Virus record (IMG/VR): IMGVR_UViG_3300042890_004365
Span: 1-64,000 of that record
From: a virus
Direction: 5' to 3' (one strand)
DNA: 64,000 bases
Shown here: positions 26,563 through 34,566 of the stretch, one piece after another
Position numbering within the stretch: the first letter of the stretch is position 1
How the letters are laid out: each line of letters begins with the position of its first letter
Made by a program: the position numbers and the translations under genes
Notes under the pieces: generated by a model
Database searches by the model: none
What the model saw: the letters and a program-made list of their open reading frames with translations, nothing else
What the model was told of the DNA's origin: nothing

Positions 26563-27720
26563 ATGTTATTAAAATTTAATAATTTTATCAAAGAAAGTGT
26601 TGATGGTAAAGGAACTTTACTTTTTTATGCATTTGATTGGGATGACAATATACTAAACATGCCAACTGAAATTATGGTACAAACCGAAGATGGTGAAGAA
26701 GTTGGTATGAGTACAGCAGACTTTGCGGTTTATCGTTCTAAAATAGGAAAAGAAGAATTTGAATATGATGGAAAAACTATTGTTGGTTTAGATTATAATA
26801 CTGCATTTAGAAATTTTAGAGATATAGAAGATCCAGAAATATTCAAAAAGGATGTTGCTAAGGCATTACAAATGGAAGCATTTGCACCTGCTTGGGAAGA
26901 TTTTATTGAGTGTTTAACTAATGGTTCTTTATTTGCAATTATAACTGCACGTGGTCACGAATCAGAAGGAATGAGAAAAGGTGTTGAATATATTATCGAC
27001 GGTTTAGATCAACAAGATAAAGAGAAAATGCATGATAGTTTACTTATGTACCTTCAACTTTTTGGTAAATCAAGAAATGAAGAAAGTTATGAAAGTATTA
27101 CAAATTTCTCTCAAAGTGAATTAGTTAAAAACTACTTAGATTTATGTCACTTTGTTGGTGTTTCTGCGCCTTCAAGAGGTGGTTCACCTGCTAATCCAGA
27201 AGCAGCAAAAGAAGATGCTTTAAGAGAATTTATTACTGATGTAAATGGATATGCAGAAAAAATTGGATTTGTTGCAAAAGTTGGTTTCTCTGATGATGAC
27301 CCAGGAAATGTTAAACATATGACACATGCACTTTCAAGTGAAGATTTAGATCACGAAGAATTGTGGCCTTTTATTAAAGAGTTCATCATTAAAGATACTA
27401 ATAAACCAGAAAACGTAGTTAGAACTAATATACCTACAAGAAGAGTTAAAACATTTAGTGATTTTAATGAGAGCCAAACTCAAATTCCCGGACTACAAAG
27501 TTCAACTATTTCTATGCAACCAGAAACTAATCTTATGATTATGGCAGATAAAACTAATGACTTTAGTGCAAATGGTGATGAAACTCGTCAAGATCCTTAT
27601 GGTAATAGATTAAAAGCTCAAGCTAGAAGATTAGGAAGTCAAGAATATTGTGCTTGTTGTGATAATACAAAATCAGAATGTGATTGTGATGACGGTTGTG
27701 AATGTAAATGTAAAGAATAA
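26563..27720 (+). CDS. HAD-like protein with Cys-rich tail, tagged
   Basis: The product begins MLLKFNNFIKESVDG, a capsid-targeting-like element, then LLFYAFDWDDNIL, a HAD motif I in which the second Asp is retained. FAIITARGHES is motif II and VGFSDDDPGN a likely motif IV. After about residue 290 there is a second tag-like word (FSDFNESQTQ), then a Gln/Asn-rich segment and a Cys-rich end (CACC, CDCDDGCECKC) that may bind metal. It is the larger of two tagged HAD proteins in this block. Confidence 0.65.
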   Translation: MLLKFNNFIKESVDGKGTLLFYAFDWDDNILNMPTEIMVQTEDGEEVGMSTADFAVYRSKIGKEEFEYDGKTIVGLDYNTAFRNFRDIEDPEIFKKDVAKALQMEAFAPAWEDFIECLTNGSLFAIITARGHESEGMRKGVEYIIDGLDQQDKEKMHDSLLMYLQLFGKSRNEESYESITNFSQSELVKNYLDLCHFVGVSAPSRGGSPANPEAAKEDALREFITDVNGYAEKIGFVAKVGFSDDDPGNVKHMTHALSSEDLDHEELWPFIKEFIIKDTNKPENVVRTNIPTRRVKTFSDFNESQTQIPGLQSSTISMQPETNLMIMADKTNDFSANGDETRQDPYGNRLKAQARRLGSQEYCACCDNTKSECDCDDGCECKCKE

Positions 27721-27723
27721 ATT

Positions 27724-27749
27724 AAATCCTCTTTTTTAAGAGGATTTTT
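27724..27749 (+). terminator. Intrinsic terminator
   Basis: AAATCCTCTT/AAGAGGATTT hairpin with T run. Confidence 0.8.
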
Positions 27750-27786
27750 TATTTAAACTTAGTAAGCTTTTTACAATATATTCTGT

Positions 27787-28983
27787 ATGGATAAAGTCTA
27801 TATTAAAAATATTCTTCAAAAAATTCTCGATAAAGAGTTTGCAAATGTTCAAAAACGTAGAGTAAACGATTACTCTGACCGTTTGAACTTTGCTTGTCCA
27901 TTTTGTGGAGATAGTCATCGAAATAACCATGCAAAACGTGGTAATCTTTATTTTAATCGTTTAGTTTTTATTTGTTTCAACTGTGATAAGAAAACTACAT
28001 TCGATAGAATGTGTAAAGAGTTCAATGAACAAATTGATCCTGATAAGAAATTAGAGATGATTGAACACTTAGATTCAATTATGACTTATAATGATTATCA
28101 AAGTGAGTTTGTTGATGCAAAATTTGATAACTTAATAGATTTAAGTGATTTAGAGAAATCTATTGAACTTAATCTAACACCTTTCTCAGACTTTAAACCT
28201 ATTCAAGTAAATGGTGGTATCTACAAGTATCTAATTGGTCGTGGTATAGAGCCAGATAAACATAAAAATATTTACCAAGCAAAGTATTGGAAGAATGAAG
28301 ATGAATCGGAATGGATTATAGTAATGCTTAATCGTAGAGATACTAAGTTATTAGGGATGCAAGTTCGTAATCTTAAAGAAGGTAGAAAAAGAATGTTTAA
28401 AATCTATAACTATGAAAATATATTAGAATGGGTAAATCTAGCAAAAGAAGAACCTAAACAAGTTGATATAAATGAGTTAGTTATTTATAACAAATTATCT
28501 TATTACTTTAATATACTTAATGTTGATTTTGATAGAATGATTACTGTTTTTGAAGGTTACTTAGACTCTCTTTTTTATCCTAACTCAATTGGTTTAGTTG
28601 GTGTAAATACAGATTTTAGATTTTTAGAAAATAGTGGATTTGATTTACAATACTTTTTCGATAATGATGAGGCAGGATTTAAGAAATCCGAAGAGAAGTT
28701 AAAAGAAGGATATTCAATTTTTCTATGGAATAAGTTATTTGAGAGTATTGTTGATCAAAAGAATTCTAATGATCCGTTTAGTTTATTGCATAGAATTAGT
28801 AAAGTAAAAGATATAAATAAATTATGTCAACTAACACCAGATGCGTTTAAAAAGTTAAAACTTCCATTATTTTTTAGTAAGGATATTTTAGATGTCAAAT
28901 GGATTCCAAAGTTCAAACATAGAAGAAATAATAAAGAAGAAGTTGACTATAATAGAAAATTTGAAGAATTTAAAAAACTATAA
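27787..28983 (+). CDS. DNA primase, DnaG/T4 gp61-like
   Basis: The N-terminal zinc-binding domain shows CPFCGDSH (Cys37, Cys40) and CFNC (Cys63, Cys66). The centre has the TOPRIM motifs: FEGYLDSLF (conserved Glu) and YFFDNDEAG (DxD). At 398 residues it is close to T4 gp61 (342) and lacks the helicase-binding C-terminal domain of bacterial DnaG. It makes RNA primers for lagging-strand synthesis, working with a replicative helicase not seen here. Confidence 0.85.
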   Translation: MDKVYIKNILQKILDKEFANVQKRRVNDYSDRLNFACPFCGDSHRNNHAKRGNLYFNRLVFICFNCDKKTTFDRMCKEFNEQIDPDKKLEMIEHLDSIMTYNDYQSEFVDAKFDNLIDLSDLEKSIELNLTPFSDFKPIQVNGGIYKYLIGRGIEPDKHKNIYQAKYWKNEDESEWIIVMLNRRDTKLLGMQVRNLKEGRKRMFKIYNYENILEWVNLAKEEPKQVDINELVIYNKLSYYFNILNVDFDRMITVFEGYLDSLFYPNSIGLVGVNTDFRFLENSGFDLQYFFDNDEAGFKKSEEKLKEGYSIFLWNKLFESIVDQKNSNDPFSLLHRISKVKDINKLCQLTPDAFKKLKLPLFFSKDILDVKWIPKFKHRRNNKEEVDYNRKFEEFKKL

Positions 28984-29015
28984 AACTTTCTAAAATATAA
29001 AAATATAAATCTTAT

Positions 29016-29042
29016 CACGCCCTGAGAAAGCAGTGGGACCAA
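29016..29042. other. Locally GC-rich imperfect hairpin of unknown function
   Basis: The patch CACGCCCTGAGAAAGCAGTG is far richer in G+C than its surroundings. CCCTG can pair with CAG(T)GGG around an AGAAAG loop, directly before the terminator. No known riboswitch or RNA family was recognised. Confidence 0.3.
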
Positions 29043-29045
29043 TTG

Positions 29046-29080
29046 AAAAGAGCCTTTCACTTCTGAAAGGCTCTTTTTTT
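29046..29080 (+). terminator. Intrinsic terminator
   Basis: Long AAAAGAGCCTTTCA/TGAAAGGCTCTTTT hairpin followed by T residues, downstream of the primase gene. Confidence 0.85.
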
Positions 29081-29091
29081 ATGTTTTTTGT

Positions 29092-29102
29092 TTTAATATA
29101 TA
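29092..29102 (+). promoter_or_regulatory. TTTAATATATA promoter-like motif
   Basis: Exact copy 17 bases upstream of the ATG at 29120. Confidence 0.55.
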
Positions 29103-29119
29103 AAAGAAAAAGACTTATT

Positions 29120-29440
29120 ATGGCAGAAGAAGTTAAAAAGAAATTAGGATTCTTTGGAAGTATCAAATGGTTCTTCACAGAGATTATGAAAATCTATTCT
29201 ACACAAGATTCATACTTTTCTAAAAAGAGAGTTGAGTCAGGAATTGGATTTGTAATTGCAGAATGGGGAATGATATTTTTCCTATTAAGTAAATTTGAAA
29301 CAATGACTATGATTGAGTTTGGTGGATGGGCTTCTATTCAGTTTGTTGTAGCAGGTTACATGGTTAGCCAAATACAAAGTGAAAAGAAATCAGACGTTAG
29401 TAATTCAGTAGATGAAACGGTTGAAGAAAATCAACCATAA
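29120..29440 (+). CDS. Small membrane protein with two hydrophobic segments
   Basis: I start at MAEEVKKKLGFFGS (29120), the first ATG after the promoter-like motif; upstream in-frame codons cover the terminator and promoter. An amphipathic N-terminal helix is followed by two hydrophobic stretches (GFVIAEWGMIFFLLS and ASIQFVVAGYMVSQI) and a charged C-terminal tail. Two membrane spans with a short loop are compatible with a class II holin, but nothing proves it. It stands alone between two terminators, with no endolysin adjacent. Confidence 0.6.
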   Translation: MAEEVKKKLGFFGSIKWFFTEIMKIYSTQDSYFSKKRVESGIGFVIAEWGMIFFLLSKFETMTMIEFGGWASIQFVVAGYMVSQIQSEKKSDVSNSVDETVEENQP

Positions 29441-29443
29441 AAA

Positions 29444-29468
29444 AAACCACTCATATGAGTGGTTTTTT
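29444..29468. terminator. Bidirectional intrinsic terminator
   Basis: ACCACTCATATGAGTGGT hairpin with A and T flanks between convergent genes. Confidence 0.85.
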
Positions 29469-29484
29469 ATTTATTATAAAGATA

Positions 29485-30072
29485 TTATTTTAATCTTCTT
29501 TCTCTTCTTGAGAATCTATAACTTTTTGCCTCAAACTCAGGATCAATACGATCTTCATCTTCTAATTTTGGTGCATTTGGTGTAGTACCACCATTTAAGT
29601 AATCTACAACTTGTTCAACTGTATCAAATTTCTTTCTATCAACGTGGAACTTTCCAGTTTCAGAAGGGAAAGTAATCTCTTTTCCTTTATCTTCTGGATT
29701 TTTTTTCAAGATAATTCTATTATTTTGAACTACATCTTCACCTAATTTTAAAGCTACTGCCAATTCTTTTAGTTTAGCTATATAAGGATCTTCTTCTTCT
29801 ACTTCACCATCAAACTCTTGACTTCCACCATCAGAGAATCCACCATCACCACCATCAAATGGATTATTTTTAGCCAATGGATTATCTTGTTCACTTGGAA
29901 CATCATCTGGAATAACACCTGGTCTAGTTGGTCTAGGAGCAGTAGGTCTATCTGTATCTGGTCTAGTTGGAGTTTCAGTTTCTCTTCTTGTTGGTGCAGG
30001 AGCTTGTTCAGGTCCAGCAGTAAACTCTTCATTTATTTTGTCATCTACGAATTGATTATATCTTTTAATCAT
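29485..30072 (-). CDS. Tagged Pro/Thr/Arg-rich protein
   Basis: The 195-residue product begins MIKRYNQFVDDKINEEF, a capsid-targeting-like element with INE as likely cleavage site. It continues as a disordered Pro/Thr/Arg segment (PTRRETETPTRPDTDRPTAP), then a Gly/Asp-rich part and an acidic-basic C-terminal domain. No enzyme motif seen. Loss of the tag would leave a flexible protein suited to binding DNA or other head contents, which is inference. Confidence 0.6.
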   Translation of the reverse strand: MIKRYNQFVDDKINEEFTAGPEQAPAPTRRETETPTRPDTDRPTAPRPTRPGVIPDDVPSEQDNPLAKNNPFDGGDGGFSDGGSQEFDGEVEEEDPYIAKLKELAVALKLGEDVVQNNRIILKKNPEDKGKEITFPSETGKFHVDRKKFDTVEQVVDYLNGGTTPNAPKLEDEDRIDPEFEAKSYRFSRRERRLK

Positions 30073-30092
30073 ATCAAATAATTATTTTTTAT

Positions 30093-30103
30093 TATATATT
30101 AAA
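30093..30103 (-). promoter_or_regulatory. TTTAATATATA promoter-like motif
   Basis: Exact minus-strand copy, 20 bases upstream of the ATG at 30072. Confidence 0.55.
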
Positions 30104-30119
30104 TTTAAAATACCTGTTT

Positions 30120-30593
30120 TTAACCTAATTCTTGAACCACATAGTCTATAAAGCTATCCAATTCATATTCTAGTCCACTACAGAACTCAAAAACATCATA
30201 TTCTACCACTTTACCCTTCTCATTTACAACTTTTAAAAAATCAAGTGAATAAGCACCGGTATTATAAAGTATTATTTTACCTTTTAAGTTTCCTTCTATT
30301 GTTTTATGTGATTTTTCTAAATCTGGCACATATAAAGTACCAATATATTCAATACCATCTTCTTCATACTTTATATCATCTAATTCAAACTTAAAGTAAT
30401 CATCTTCAAAAATAGTATCAGTACTTAGAATTCTCATTTTAGTTTTAACTATTTCTTCATCACCTAAAGAAACTGCGTCCAGAAATTCTTTTTCATGTAT
30501 AGTCAAAGATATTATACCATACTTAGATATTTTATCCAGTAATTCATCAGTCTTTTCTTGACCGGAAAATTCTTCTGTTACTATACTTTTCAT
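30120..30593 (-). CDS. Hypothetical protein with DUF6576-like motif
   Basis: Near the N terminus the segment DELLDKISKYGIISLTIHEK, continuing EFLDAVS, resembles the short helical motif (LDKISxxGxxSLTxxExxFL) common at the ends of Bacteroidota rhomboid-type and other proteins (DUF6576). The rest of the 157 residues is an acidic beta-rich domain without recognised motif. The gene is 15 bases upstream of the end of 30609-30815 on the same strand, so probably cotranscribed. The motif supports a Bacteroidota host; its function is unknown. Confidence 0.55.
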   Translation of the reverse strand: MKSIVTEEFSGQEKTDELLDKISKYGIISLTIHEKEFLDAVSLGDEEIVKTKMRILSTDTIFEDDYFKFELDDIKYEEDGIEYIGTLYVPDLEKSHKTIEGNLKGKIILYNTGAYSLDFLKVVNEKGKVVEYDVFEFCSGLEYELDSFIDYVVQELG

Positions 30594-30608
30594 ACAACTA
30601 TATATTGT

Positions 30609-30815
30609 TTATATATCATTAAAAAGATCATCAATCCTCTTATCTCGCTTAAATTGAAGGGAGAAGTCTTTATCATTTTCAAATCTATATTTGAAATCAT
30701 TAAAAGCACTTTCACTAATTCTTAGCAGAGAAAAAGAACCTCTACTTAGTTTACCTTCCGTAAGTCTGTTATCTAAATGTTTTAGATAATATGGATATAT
30801 TTCATCTTCTTTCAT
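30609..30815 (-). CDS. Small hypothetical protein
   Basis: The 68-residue product is mixed-charge and helical, ending KRDKRIDDLFNDI, a motif shared with the C terminus of the product of 24301-24759. No family recognised. The start is preceded by an AATATATAAAATATG context, a weak version of the phage promoter motif. Confidence 0.5.
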   Translation of the reverse strand: MKEDEIYPYYLKHLDNRLTEGKLSRGSFSLLRISESAFNDFKYRFENDKDFSLQFKRDKRIDDLFNDI

Positions 30816-30846
30816 ATTTTATATATTATTTTTTTATATATACATT

Positions 30847-31575
30847 ATGAAATGGATCAAATTAAATGAAAGTTCCTTAAAATTAGGGAACGTAATGACT
30901 AAGAAATATGGTGAATTTAACTCAATAGATTGGTTAAATGGGAAAATTAAAAAATATATCGAAAGTATATATGAACCATTTGGTTTTAGATATGGTGTGA
31001 ATCAAGATTTAAACATAGAAGGTCAGATTATAAGTAGTGAATATATCAGTAAAATGGTAAATAACTATACCGTATTTAAAGTAATTATTAAGGAAAATTC
31101 TATTAGAACAGAAGCGGCATTTTATCACTTTATGACTAATAATATGAAAGAAATATATCACTGGGAAGGTAAATACTTTAAACGTATTACTTTACCTGTT
31201 TTAATCAATACTTCCAGAAGAGGAAATGTAGGAGAACAAGATTCTCTAAGATTCTTTAAACAATCATTACAAGAAAAGAAAGGAATTTCTGTAAACTTTA
31301 TTCCACCAACCGTTGAAGAAGATATTTCTGGAATTGATGGTAAATTTATTTGGTTAGGTAAAGAAGTAACTATTCAAGTTAAACCTTATGATAGAGCCGT
31401 TATTAGCGAATCAACAAGAAAAGTGAAAGTTCACTCACCAGGATCATTATCGTTGAATACAGACTACCTAGTCGTTTATAAAGGACAATCATTTATTATT
31501 GTAAGAGGTAAAGATGTTACAATAGAAGGAAATAACTTTACATTTCAAGAAGATAAAGTAGTAGCAAAAACATAA
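30847..31575 (+). CDS. Putative PD-(D/E)XK nuclease (Mrr-like core), tagged
   Basis: The protein begins MKWIKLNESSLK, a capsid-targeting-like element with LNE before Ser. From residue ~125 it has the layout of a restriction-endonuclease fold: Glu130 in NVGEQDSLRFF, Asp164 in DISGIDGKF and QVK (177-179) in VTIQVKPY, a D-x(n)-QxK pattern as in Mrr-type catalytic domains. This would be a metal-dependent DNA nuclease. It forms an operon with 31583-31894. If packaged, it could act on host or competitor DNA straight after injection; that is inference. Confidence 0.6.
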   Translation: MKWIKLNESSLKLGNVMTKKYGEFNSIDWLNGKIKKYIESIYEPFGFRYGVNQDLNIEGQIISSEYISKMVNNYTVFKVIIKENSIRTEAAFYHFMTNNMKEIYHWEGKYFKRITLPVLINTSRRGNVGEQDSLRFFKQSLQEKKGISVNFIPPTVEEDISGIDGKFIWLGKEVTIQVKPYDRAVISESTRKVKVHSPGSLSLNTDYLVVYKGQSFIIVRGKDVTIEGNNFTFQEDKVVAKT

Positions 31576-31582
31576 AGTATAT

Positions 31583-31894
31583 ATGAAAAGAATTGATACA
31601 TTTAATAAGTTTAATGAAAGTGAAGACAATAAAAGGTTTGTAGGTCCTAATGGAGAGTTTCAACCTACGGAACAACCAAAAGAAGGAACTACTACTATAC
31701 AATTTATGGAGGAATTACTTGAATGGATATATTATCATGATAGTATGCCTTTTGAAGAAAAAATGAAATTCATAACTGGTATTGAAGAACAGATACAATT
31801 ACTTCTAAATGGTGATGGAGGTGGTGCTCCATTTGGTATGCCAATCAACTATATACCAACTTGGTCAACAAAACTAAAGAAAGATTTAGAATAA
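31583..31894 (+). CDS. Small tagged protein
   Basis: The 103-residue product starts MKRIDTFNKFNESEDNK, the shared tag with FNE before Ser. The remainder has an acidic helical part (QFMEELLEWIYYHD) and a Gly-rich loop; no family recognised. It begins 7 bases after the nuclease gene and is followed by a strong terminator, so it might be a partner or immunity protein for the nuclease, but only proximity suggests that. Confidence 0.55.
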   Translation: MKRIDTFNKFNESEDNKRFVGPNGEFQPTEQPKEGTTTIQFMEELLEWIYYHDSMPFEEKMKFITGIEEQIQLLLNGDGGGAPFGMPINYIPTWSTKLKKDLE

Positions 31895-31923
31895 AAAATC
31901 CTCTCAATTTGAGAGGATTTTTT
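31895..31923. terminator. Bidirectional intrinsic terminator
   Basis: AAATCCTCTC/GAGAGGATTT hairpin with A and T flanks between the convergent genes. Confidence 0.85.
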
Positions 31924-31924
31924 A

Positions 31925-33355
31925 TTAGAAGCCACCGAAGATGTCCATCACGACCGACAACCTTTTAGTTATTTCAGGTAAACCTAATGGTTCAATAATC
32001 GAATTAATTGGAGAAAGTATAGCTTTCGCGAACTGTTCGTCATAATCTATCTGCGGAGCGAACTCATGAGGAAAAGAGCCTCTCATATAAGCAAATTGAT
32101 CATTTACAGTTTTATCCTTACAAACATAATACTTAATCTTTGTACCCGATTTAATAAACTCATACTTCTGTTGTGCTGCTCTATCTAAATTTAATAGGTA
32201 ATTGTGATAAGCTGCGGCCTTGACTGCAAAGTGAGCACCATTTACATATCGTAAAGGTAAAATCTTATCATCAATAATTTTAGCATCATAGTTAGAACAA
32301 GAAGACTGCATCGCTATATCATCAATATCCGCCAACTCAAACTCTTTTCTAAGATTTTTAACTAACTTCAATAATTCTTTAATGTTGAATGTATCTGGAT
32401 TAGAAAATAAGTATCTTACAATATCTACAATCTTATCTCTTGCAAATAAAGGTGTAGATGATCTTACAAGTTCAACTCCTTTAGGGAATATATAACTCAT
32501 CGGATCAAAGTTGATACCATCTTCGTGTACAATATGTTGAATGTATTTCTTTTTAGCAATGTTTATAATTGATTCAGAAATCTTTTCTAACTCAAAATCT
32601 TCTTTATTCTCTACTCCAAATGAAGCAGCATAATTCTCTAAACATTGTTTGAAATATCCACCATATCTGAAATGGTCTAAACCTTGAATTAAGTCTAATT
32701 CACTAGTCCAATTCCATTTTATTTCCGATGTAAATACACCATCATTTATCATAGTATTAAGATTTCTATCTTTAATGAAATGACCATCAAATACTAATAG
32801 GTCATACGCATTACAAATTGTATCTTTTAGTTCACTAACTGAATGAACTACGGCAACACAATTTGGATTATTATGTCTTACTTTTTCTTTTGAAAGAACA
32901 ATAAACTTTTTATCAATCTTATCAACTTCACTTAAAACTAAATTCTCCCAATCACAATGATCAATTGCAGGTTTAAATGATACAAATAATGAGTCAGTAT
33001 CAGCATAAATACTAACATGTTCATTTTTATCAATTTGAGTAACATTTTTTATTCCTACTTTATCATGTACTTCAAAATCAAGATGCCATTGGTTATACCA
33101 ATAATCTTCATTTACTCTATCCATTGTTTTTGTAAGGTCACGACCTTGTGCCGTTATTGTACCTGCTACGTGATTATTATATAATATGAAGTAAGCCGTT
33201 GCAAAAGCTCCGTAAGATCCATTTAATACTAATTTTAATGCGGTTTGCATTGCATTATAGTACTCAACATCTTTTTTAAGTTGAACTGCTTGTATTTTAA
33301 GTTGTTCTATTTTTATTTTTTTCTCTTCTTTTGTCATAGAAATTATATCATTCAT
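31925..33355 (-). CDS. Family B DNA polymerase, C-terminal part only (T4 gp43-like, split)
   Basis: The 476-residue product starts just before polymerase motif B (KLVLNGSYGAF, near residue 42), carries motif C YADTDSLF near residue 118 and the KKKY ... GVELVRSSTP segment of T4-type polymerases. The exonuclease domain and motif A (DxxSLYP) are absent, and no reading frame for them exists between here and the right edge. The protein therefore covers fingers (part), palm and thumb. A separate N-terminal subunit must be encoded elsewhere if this is active, as in split gp43 of some T4-like phages. No promoter motif is evident; a hairpin lies between it and infC. Confidence 0.8.
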   Translation of the reverse strand: MNDIISMTKEEKKIKIEQLKIQAVQLKKDVEYYNAMQTALKLVLNGSYGAFATAYFILYNNHVAGTITAQGRDLTKTMDRVNEDYWYNQWHLDFEVHDKVGIKNVTQIDKNEHVSIYADTDSLFVSFKPAIDHCDWENLVLSEVDKIDKKFIVLSKEKVRHNNPNCVAVVHSVSELKDTICNAYDLLVFDGHFIKDRNLNTMINDGVFTSEIKWNWTSELDLIQGLDHFRYGGYFKQCLENYAASFGVENKEDFELEKISESIINIAKKKYIQHIVHEDGINFDPMSYIFPKGVELVRSSTPLFARDKIVDIVRYLFSNPDTFNIKELLKLVKNLRKEFELADIDDIAMQSSCSNYDAKIIDDKILPLRYVNGAHFAVKAAAYHNYLLNLDRAAQQKYEFIKSGTKIKYYVCKDKTVNDQFAYMRGSFPHEFAPQIDYDEQFAKAILSPINSIIEPLGLPEITKRLSVVMDIFGGF

Positions 33356-33374
33356 AATAGAAAAGTTTTTAAAT

Positions 33375-33404
33375 AAAAAAGAAGAACATTAGTTCTTCTT
33401 TTTT
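33375..33404 (-). terminator. Probable intrinsic terminator overlapping the infC 3' end
   Basis: AAAAAGAAGAAC/GTTCTTCTTTTT hairpin; the stem includes the last codons and stop of infC. Confidence 0.6.
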
Positions 33405-33922
33405 GGTTTTAATATCATAAGCCATTTACTAGATTCCAATTTAGGAACGTTTTCTGCAGATCCAAACTCTTCAAGTAAGGTAGCAAATTTTAACATTACT
33501 AATTGTCCTCTATCTGGATTACCTTTTTGTCTTCCTTTTAATTGAATAACACATTTTACCTTGTCATTATCTAATAAGAACTCTTTACCTTTTTTAGCTT
33601 TAATCTCTAAATCGTGATCTGAAATCTCACAAGAAAGTTTTATTTCTTTTAATTCTGATTTTATGGCATTTTTCTTTTGTTCTTTTAACATTTTCTCAAT
33701 GTTATAAAGGAACTTACCATAGTCTTCAATTTTGGCAATAGGTGGATCTTGGTTCTCATTGATTAAAATAAGATCTTTACCTTCTTCATCAGCAAGACGA
33801 AGTGCTTCTTTAGTTCTCATTACTTCCGGTGCTGCACCGGTAACGATTAGTCTAACCTCAAATGACTTAATTTCGTCATTTATTTTGTGTTTTCTTTTGT
33901 TGTTTGGTTGTTTTCTATTCAA
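33389..33922 (-). CDS. infC: Translation initiation factor IF-3
   Basis: The 177-residue protein matches bacterial IF-3 throughout: INDEIKSFEVRLI at the N domain, DPPIAKIEDYGKFLY, then KEIKLSCEISDHDLEIKAKK and KVKCVIQLKGRQ in the C domain, ending EEFGSAENVPKLESSKWLMI. IF-3 binds the 30S subunit and checks start codons. There is no ATG at the N terminus: the candidate start is TTG at 33922, and two ATT codons lie in frame at 33929-33934 before a stop. Host infC genes commonly start with AUU to allow autoregulation, so this may be retained. The TTG overlaps the TGA of the small upstream ORF. IF-3 in a phage is unusual. Confidence 0.88.
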   Translation of the reverse strand: MNRKQPNNKRKHKINDEIKSFEVRLIVTGAAPEVMRTKEALRLADEEGKDLILINENQDPPIAKIEDYGKFLYNIEKMLKEQKKNAIKSELKEIKLSCEISDHDLEIKAKKGKEFLLDNDKVKCVIQLKGRQKGNPDRGQLVMLKFATLLEEFGSAENVPKLESSKWLMILKPKKKN

Positions 33923-34104
33923 GGTTTGAATAATTTAATTATTTTTATTTGTCGGTTTATATATTTATTATTAAAATCATAAGAATTCTTTTTACAGATT
34001 TCCCACCATTTACTTTTTTTTCTAAATGATTCAAGTGGTATTTTGATAACAAATCTAAAATTATCATCAATTATACTCCAATTTATCTTATTGGCCATAT
34101 CCAT
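33919..34104 (-). CDS. Small hypothetical protein upstream of infC
   Basis: A 61-residue basic reading frame (MDMANKINWSIIDDNF ... IKLFKP) whose TGA stop overlaps the TTG start of infC by two bases, as in translational coupling. No family is recognised. It could be a leader peptide that delivers ribosomes to the IF-3 start, or a small protein in its own right. Confidence 0.4.
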   Translation of the reverse strand: MDMANKINWSIIDDNFRFVIKIPLESFRKKSKWWEICKKNSYDFNNKYINRQIKIIKLFKP

Positions 34105-34140
34105 TATATTTTTAATAGTTAGAAAGTTTATATATACTTT

Positions 34141-34566
34141 ATGAAATATATTAAACTTTTTGAGGACCTATTTGAAGATAATCTTCAAGACTTTTGTGAC
34201 ACTTATCTGGCTTATCTAAAAGACGAAGGATTTAATATTTATATTAATAGTGCGGGGTGGAAAGATGGTGAAATAACTATTTCACATCCTTGTGATAGTT
34301 ACAATCCGTTTCGCAGAATAGATTTTATGCTTGACGATTTTTCTTGGAATGAAGTTAAGGACCACATTATTCCTTTTTTACAAATGTTATATAAAGAGTA
34401 TAATTATGATAAATCAACCGATAAAATACTATTTTTTACATCAAATGCCAAATATATTACTAAATCATTTGATGATGTTGTAAGTGATAAGATCTTTCCT
34501 GTAACAAACATGCCAATCAATAAAAGTATAAAAAAGATAATTATCAAAAAACCTTCTGAAAATTAA
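34141..34566 (+). CDS. Tagged protein of unknown function; paralogue of the product of 4446-5258
   Basis: Starts MKYIKLFEDLFED, a capsid-targeting-like element. The following ~85 residues match the N-terminal domain of the product of 4446-5258 (TYLAYLKDEGF; FSWNEVKDHIIPFLQMLYKE). At 141 residues this is the shorter family member. A TTTATATATAC motif ends a few bases before the ATG. Its 3' end overlaps the convergent clamp-like gene by 4 bases. Confidence 0.6.
   Translation: MKYIKLFEDLFEDNLQDFCDTYLAYLKDEGFNIYINSAGWKDGEITISHPCDSYNPFRRIDFMLDDFSWNEVKDHIIPFLQMLYKEYNYDKSTDKILFFTSNAKYITKSFDDVVSDKIFPVTNMPINKSIKKIIIKKPSEN

Noticed and set aside
29016-29042. PreQ1 or other known riboswitch
   Set aside because: The short hairpin does not match any riboswitch consensus known to me, and the downstream gene has its own promoter motif after a terminator.
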